Assembly (NCBI GenBank): GCA_963691835.1
Contig: OY829383.1
Location: 5,208,001-5,272,000 of the forward strand
Direction: 5' to 3'
From: G963691835 sp963691835
Lineage (GTDB): Bacteria; Pseudomonadota; Alphaproteobacteria; Thalassobaculales; Thalassobaculaceae
Length of the DNA: 64,000 bases
The notes beneath the pieces were generated by a model. It saw nothing but the letters and a program-made list of their open reading frames with translations, ran no database searches and was not told the DNA's origin. Shown here piece by piece: positions 59,880-64,000 of this stretch. The position numbers and the translations under genes are program-made. Positions within the stretch are counted from its first letter, which is position 1. Every line of letters begins with the position of its first letter.

Positions 59880-61079
59880 CTACCCCAGCCGACCACTCAG
59901 GGCCGCCCGGAAGATGCGATCCAAGCTCTCCGCATCAAGCGGTACCGGGTTGGTCGGCGCCGTCGGATCAGCGGCCGACATCTGCGCAACAAGTGCCGCA
60001 TCACGATCGTCCACACCCAGACCCTCTAGTGTCGCGGGTATTCCGAGATCAGCCCGGAATGACAGGATCCAGTCCAGAACCGCGCCCGTTCCTTTGCCTT
60101 CAGTCGCACCTAGACCGAGGTAGGCGGACATCCGGTCCATCTTCTCTCCGAGCACCGGTTTGTTGAAGTCCAGCACATAGGGAAACAGGACAGCATTCGT
60201 CAGCCCGTGATGGGTGTCGTAAAGTGCGCCGAGGGAATGGGCGATCGAATGGATCGCTCCCAGACCCTTCTGGAAAGCCGTGGATCCCATGGATGCGGCA
60301 AACAGCATGTTGGAGCGCGCTTCCAAATCCCCGCCCTGGGCGACGGCCCGCGGCAGATAAGTCTTTACGAGACGCATGCCCTCCAGCGCGATCCCGTCGG
60401 CCATCGGATGGGGATCCGGCGCACAATAAGCCTCAAAACAATGGGCGAGAGCGTCAATGCCCGTCCACGCAGTCAGATTGGCCGGGAGGCCGACCGTCAG
60501 CTTGGGATCTTCAATCACGATCCCAGGCATCATCTTAGGATGCGCGAAGATCCGCTTGGTCTTGGTTGATTCCTCTGTAATTACTGCGGCACGCCCCGTC
60601 TCAGACCCCGTTCCGGCTGTCGTCGGCACCGCGATGATGGGGGCGATGCCGTTCGCATCAATGGATTTGGCACCCGGTGCCGTCACATGCATGTCGAACA
60701 GAGGGCCGTCCTGACCCTGAACCATCGCGATGGTCTTACCGGCATCCATGGCCGATCCACCGCCGATCACAACAACACCGTCGTGGCCGCCGCTGCGGAA
60801 GGCGTCTACGCCGTCCAGCACGTTCCGGCCCGTTGGATTGCCCCGGACTTCAGCGAACAGGACCGCCGCCATTCCGGTATCCCGCAGGCTCTCAAGCGCC
60901 CCTTCAATCATCGAATGGCGCGCGAGGCCCTCATCCGTCACCACGAGTGGCCGCTCGATCCCCAGGCTTTCACAGCACCGCGAGAGCTCCGAGATTCGGC
61001 CTTCACCAAACCGGATCTGGGTCGGATAGGACCAGACACCGGCGGGGACCGATGCATTGGGGGTCGGGGTCGTGGACAT
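59880..61079 (-). CDS. iron-containing alcohol dehydrogenase
   Basis: A 399-residue group III dehydrogenase. Metal ligands are D209 and H213 in GIDALAHCFEAY, and H277 and H291 in IHSIAHSLGALYDTHHG. The NAD-binding GGGSAMDAGKT is at residues 106-115. It oxidises or reduces an alcohol/aldehyde; family members include lactaldehyde, propanediol and maleylacetate reductases, so the substrate is open. The gene is leftward, about 110 bases after the APC permease gene, and may be co-transcribed with it. Confidence 0.9.
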   Translation of the reverse strand: MSTTPTPNASVPAGVWSYPTQIRFGEGRISELSRCCESLGIERPLVVTDEGLARHSMIEGALESLRDTGMAAVLFAEVRGNPTGRNVLDGVDAFRSGGHDGVVVIGGGSAMDAGKTIAMVQGQDGPLFDMHVTAPGAKSIDANGIAPIIAVPTTAGTGSETGRAAVITEESTKTKRIFAHPKMMPGIVIEDPKLTVGLPANLTAWTGIDALAHCFEAYCAPDPHPMADGIALEGMRLVKTYLPRAVAQGGDLEARSNMLFAASMGSTAFQKGLGAIHSIAHSLGALYDTHHGLTNAVLFPYVLDFNKPVLGEKMDRMSAYLGLGATEGKGTGAVLDWILSFRADLGIPATLEGLGVDDRDAALVAQMSAADPTAPTNPVPLDAESLDRIFRAALSGRLG

Positions 61080-61190
61080 CTTGCGCTCCGATCAGCCGTG
61101 ACGGGGCGGACGGTACAAGCTCGCGGGTCTGCCGACAATCGTCGGCTCCCAGACTTGAGAGTACCGCTCCTTCCAAAGATTGGATGATCG

Positions 61191-62462
61191 CTATCCGGAG
61201 AAGAGATCGCCCGCCAGCAACCCCAAGCTTGACAGCGCGCCAACAACGGGCACCCAGCCAGGCACCGTGAAGACGCTACGAACCACAGCCTCCCCGCGTC
61301 GCTTGATCAACAGGAGAGACACGTTAACGAGACAAAACGTCACCAGAATCAGCCGGGAGGTCCACTCTGCGAGAATGGCAATCGGGAACGCGAGCGCAAG
61401 CATCAGAACAAGACCTGCGATGAGGACGGTCGCGCTGAGCGGTGTGCGGGTCCAGGCATTGACACGGCCAAGCCATCCGGGAAGAGAGCCTTGACGCGAT
61501 AAACCGTAGAGCACGCGGCTCGACATCACGATCTGCACGATCACACCATTCAATGTCGCCACGATCGCGACAAGCGTCACCGCGATGGGCGACATGCCCG
61601 TCAGCCGCTCAAAAACGAGGGAAAGAGGAGCGGAAGACTGAGCCAAATCCTCGACGGGAACGGCCAAGACCGCGATTGCGACAACAAGCACATAGAGGCC
61701 TGTCCCGATCAACAGCGTCAGAAAGATCGCCCAGGGCATGGTGTGCTCGGGGCTCTTAACCTCTTCTGCCAAGTTGACCATGTCCTCGAAACCGATGAAG
61801 GCAAAGAAGGCCAGCAAACCGGCACCGGCAATCCCCTGAAGGGCGGCGATATCTGACAGCGGCGGCAGGATCGAAGGAACGGACAGAAGGATATCGGGGC
61901 GCTCGATCGGCGCTATGCCCACGATCAGCAGCAACGCCCCCACTTCAACGACAGTGAAGATCCCGGCAAACAGGACGGATTCCACCACACCCCACGCCGC
62001 GACTCCTGCCAGCAACACGATAACGATTGCGACTAGGACCGGTTCCGGCAGCGCGATGATTTCACGGATGTAGCCGACCCCACCGATGGAGATCGCGGCC
62101 GAAGAGACCACGCCGGACGCGGCAACCATCAATCCGACAACAAGAGACAGGCGGTTAGACCGGAAGCCCGCCCGGACGTAGGCGGCTTCTCCCGCACTGA
62201 CCGGGAACCGGGTCGCCAACTCGGAGAAGCTCGCGGCACTGAACAGCATCACGAAGGCAGCAGCGACGAACGCCAGCGGCGCATGAACGCCAGCTTCCGC
62301 TGCGGAGGCACCGATCAATACGTAGATCCCGGCACCAACCGTCACGCCAAGCCCATAGAGAACGACCAACGGCAGGGAGAGAACGCGCTTCAGCGACGGC
62401 TCCGGTACTGCGGACCGAACACCGTTGGAGGCTTCCCGTTCAAACACTCCGTCTTCTTGCAT
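61191..62462 (-). CDS. APC-superfamily amino acid permease
   Basis: A 423-residue carrier with about 12 membrane spans. The first helix carries the unwound G-rich motif GLGVTVGAGIYVLIGASA (residues about 38-55), typical for amino-acid/polyamine/organocation transporters, and the FxGFEDM (FIGFEDMVNLAEEVKSP) motif follows helix 6. These features place it near the cationic amino-acid/YfnA-like group. Substrate unknown. It sits between an alcohol dehydrogenase gene and a PuuE-type gene, all leftward. Confidence 0.9.
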   Translation of the reverse strand: MQEDGVFEREASNGVRSAVPEPSLKRVLSLPLVVLYGLGVTVGAGIYVLIGASAAEAGVHAPLAFVAAAFVMLFSAASFSELATRFPVSAGEAAYVRAGFRSNRLSLVVGLMVAASGVVSSAAISIGGVGYIREIIALPEPVLVAIVIVLLAGVAAWGVVESVLFAGIFTVVEVGALLLIVGIAPIERPDILLSVPSILPPLSDIAALQGIAGAGLLAFFAFIGFEDMVNLAEEVKSPEHTMPWAIFLTLLIGTGLYVLVVAIAVLAVPVEDLAQSSAPLSLVFERLTGMSPIAVTLVAIVATLNGVIVQIVMSSRVLYGLSRQGSLPGWLGRVNAWTRTPLSATVLIAGLVLMLALAFPIAILAEWTSRLILVTFCLVNVSLLLIKRRGEAVVRSVFTVPGWVPVVGALSSLGLLAGDLFSG

Positions 62463-62560
62463 GACCAGTCCCCCGGTATTGCGTTTGGGGACTATCTGCG
62501 GCGGGGCCTTAGGGCGCGATGATCTGGATCATCCGCCCTTTTCTGCCATGCTCCACGACC

Positions 62561-63469
62561 CTAACCAGAGAACGGATGAACCCGCCGCCAATGCTCGGCG
62601 ATATCGATGCGCCGGCAGAGCCATACGTCGTTGAAGGACGCCATGTAGTCCAGCAGGCGGGCGAGACCGGCCGCCCGTGCGGGATGTCCCAAGAGCCGAA
62701 GGTGCATGCCCACATTCATCATCTTGGGCTGGCTCCCTCCCTCCTGCCGCAGCATGTCGAACGCATCCCGGCAGTATGTGAAGAAGTCGTCGCCAGTACC
62801 GAAGTAGCTGCGGGAGAACTTCGAATCATTGTTGGACAGCGTGTAGGGGATGACCAGATGGGGCTTCCCGTCCTGGACCACCCAGTACGGCAACTCGTCG
62901 TTATAGGCGTCACTGTCGTAGAGAAAGCCACCCTCCTCCACGACCAGCCTTCGCGTGTTGACGCTGGGCCCGTGGCGGCAGTACCAGCCGAGCGGCCGGC
63001 TACCGACGGTTTTCTCCAACGACGCGACCGCCATCCGGATGTGTTCCCGTTCCGTGGCTTCATCAAGCTTGAAATGCTCGATCCACCGCCAGCCGTGGCA
63101 ACAGACGTCCCAGTCCGATTGCCTGATTGCCTCTGCCGCTTCCGGGTTCCTTTCCAGTGCCAGAGCGCAGGCATACACGGTCAACGGAATGCCCCGGCTC
63201 TCGAACAATCGGCGGATACGCCAGAAGCCGACCCGGCTGCCGTACTCGAACATGGATTCGGCGGCGAGGTCCCGGTCCCCAGGGAGAACCGGCACATCGG
63301 GTGACTCTGTGAGGCTCGCCTCGGAGAAACCATCACCGTCCGGTACCGAGTACTCGGACCCTTCCTCGTAGTTCATCACGAAGTTGACGGCCAGCCGTGC
63401 CCCACCGGGCCATTGGGGGTCCGGCGGGTTTGCCCCGTAACCAACAAGGTCTCTCGGATAGTCCGCCAT
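62561..63469 (-). CDS. puuE: allantoinase PuuE (polysaccharide deacetylase family)
   Basis: A 302-residue metal-independent allantoinase of the polysaccharide-deacetylase fold. The start MADYPRDLVGYGANPPDPQWPGGARLAVNF and segments GWYCRHGPSVNTRRLVVEEGGFLYDSDAYND and LLDYMASFNDVWLCRRIDIAEHW are diagnostic for PuuE. It would convert allantoin to allantoate in purine (urate) breakdown. No other purine-catabolism gene is present in the window, though the adjacent APC permease could import a substrate. A chitin/polysaccharide deacetylase role is less likely. Confidence 0.88.
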   Translation of the reverse strand: MADYPRDLVGYGANPPDPQWPGGARLAVNFVMNYEEGSEYSVPDGDGFSEASLTESPDVPVLPGDRDLAAESMFEYGSRVGFWRIRRLFESRGIPLTVYACALALERNPEAAEAIRQSDWDVCCHGWRWIEHFKLDEATEREHIRMAVASLEKTVGSRPLGWYCRHGPSVNTRRLVVEEGGFLYDSDAYNDELPYWVVQDGKPHLVIPYTLSNNDSKFSRSYFGTGDDFFTYCRDAFDMLRQEGGSQPKMMNVGMHLRLLGHPARAAGLARLLDYMASFNDVWLCRRIDIAEHWRRVHPFSG

Positions 63470-63520
63470 CGCCGTTCTCCCAGTCTGAGGCCGCGTGATG
63501 TCACCGCCTGACGGGAAGGA

Positions 63521-64000
63521 TTAACGCTTCCGGTCGCCAGCCGCGGCCGCCTGTGTCTGCCAATAGGCAAGCGCCTGATCGACCAACGTGTCTACAGGGT
63601 TGATCGAATCAAGCTCCAAAACGGGTAGAACCAACCGGTCGATCCAATCTCTGTGGAGGGCCAGGCTTCGCTGTTCGAGCCCGGCGGTATCGTACCGTTC
63701 GCACCACGCCAAAAAGTCGGCACTCTCCGCGGCCCGGGTACCGCCGGGATGCATCTCCTCCCCCAGGCGCTCATACTCCCGGGCGCGAAGGCGGGTCATC
63801 CGGACCGTCGGGTCGAGTTTCAGAAAGACGATCAGATCGAAGCTGGGAACCAAGGGATCACCCCAGCCGACCAGCGATCCGGACACAATCCACGGGCCGT
63901 GCGCCGCGTCCAGATCGGCCCGCATCAACGTTAGTCGCTCGTCAATCGGGCGTTTCTCCCGGAACTTGGGTTCGGTCGGCATCCTGTAGTACGAGTCCGT
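63521..64000 (-). CDS. AAA/adenylate-kinase-like P-loop protein (5' end missing)
   Basis: The frame is open to the right edge of the window, where it reads TDSYYRMPTEPKFREKRP, so the start lies beyond 64000. Only the C-terminal about 159 residues are visible. DSYYRMPT and FDLIVFLKLDPTVRMTRLRARE resemble the NMP-binding part and second half of adenylate-kinase-like proteins of the AAA_18/uridine-kinase type; the Walker A would be in the missing part. VSGSLVGWGDPLVPSFDLIVFL includes the likely Walker B region. Function unknown. Terminates at TAA 63521. Confidence 0.7.
   Translation of the reverse strand, partial: TDSYYRMPTEPKFREKRPIDERLTLMRADLDAAHGPWIVSGSLVGWGDPLVPSFDLIVFLKLDPTVRMTRLRAREYERLGEEMHPGGTRAAESADFLAWCERYDTAGLEQRSLALHRDWIDRLVLPVLELDSINPVDTLVDQALAYWQTQAAAAGDRKR

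Overview
The window looks like a chromosomal segment of a GC-rich, flagellated alphaproteobacterium, most likely a Rhodospirillales-type marine or environmental heterotroph. This rests on a CckA-type hybrid kinase directly behind flhB, an archaeal-type class I lysyl-tRNA synthetase, ribbon-helix-helix proteins of the alphaproteobacterial RHH_4 type, DUF1217 and DUF6468 flagellar accessory proteins, and several tripartite tricarboxylate transporter (TTT) parts. The taxonomic placement is inference. I recognised no rRNA, tRNA, CRISPR array, prophage or intact insertion sequence.

Positions 1-11100 are catabolic. The tail of a LivF-type ABC ATPase gene and two Gfo/Idh/MocA oxidoreductases run rightwards. 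They meet a long leftward operon encoding two TctC-type binding proteins, TctB, TctA, DgcN, DgcA and a methyltransferase. DgcN and DgcA are the known D-glutamate N-acetyltransferase and N-acetyl-D-glutamate racemase pair, so the operon probably imports and breaks down D-glutamate or a relative. An aspartate-dehydrogenase-like gene diverges from it. Positions 11100-23410 hold a DUF1217 protein, a gamma-glutamyltransferase homologue, a first FliL, PlsC, a cupredoxin, a hybrid kinase with a response regulator, a tautomerase-fold protein and lysK.

Positions 23410-25050 form an AT-rich island with three unrecognised small genes (membrane protein, soluble protein, putative lipoprotein). Positions 25050-37250 mix housekeeping and regulatory genes: a 2-oxoglutarate dioxygenase, a class IV aminotransferase, pyrD, a degenerate EAL protein, a HAD phosphatase, Lrp and HTH regulators, ybaK, rpmB, upp, folB and recA.

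Positions 37570-54970 are a flagellar and chemotaxis block in four transcription units. The first is flgB-flgC-fliE-fliQ-fliR-flhB-cckA, leftward, with a sigma-54-type promoter. The second is an flhB-C-terminal-like gene, an unknown gene, fliO and fliP, rightward. The third is cheY-cheZ-two MotB-like genes-1295-residue repeat protein, leftward. The fourth is fliL-fliM-DUF6468-motE-like, leftward, with another sigma-54-type promoter.

Positions 55100-64000 carry a MaoC hydratase, a zinc-independent reductase, a phytanoyl-CoA dioxygenase homologue, a second RHH protein, an unrecognised HTH gene with a perfect palindrome upstream and an unknown convergent partner, an iron alcohol dehydrogenase, an APC permease, a PuuE-type allantoinase and the 3' part of a kinase-like gene.

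The most unusual features are a three-copy imperfect palindromic repeat found only between convergent gene ends (near 23.5, 34.9 and 45.2 kb), the AT-rich three-gene cassette beside the first copy, the palindrome-controlled HTH/unknown pair at 58.2-59.6 kb, and a tandem MotB pair in which the upstream partner lacks the proton-carrying Asp.
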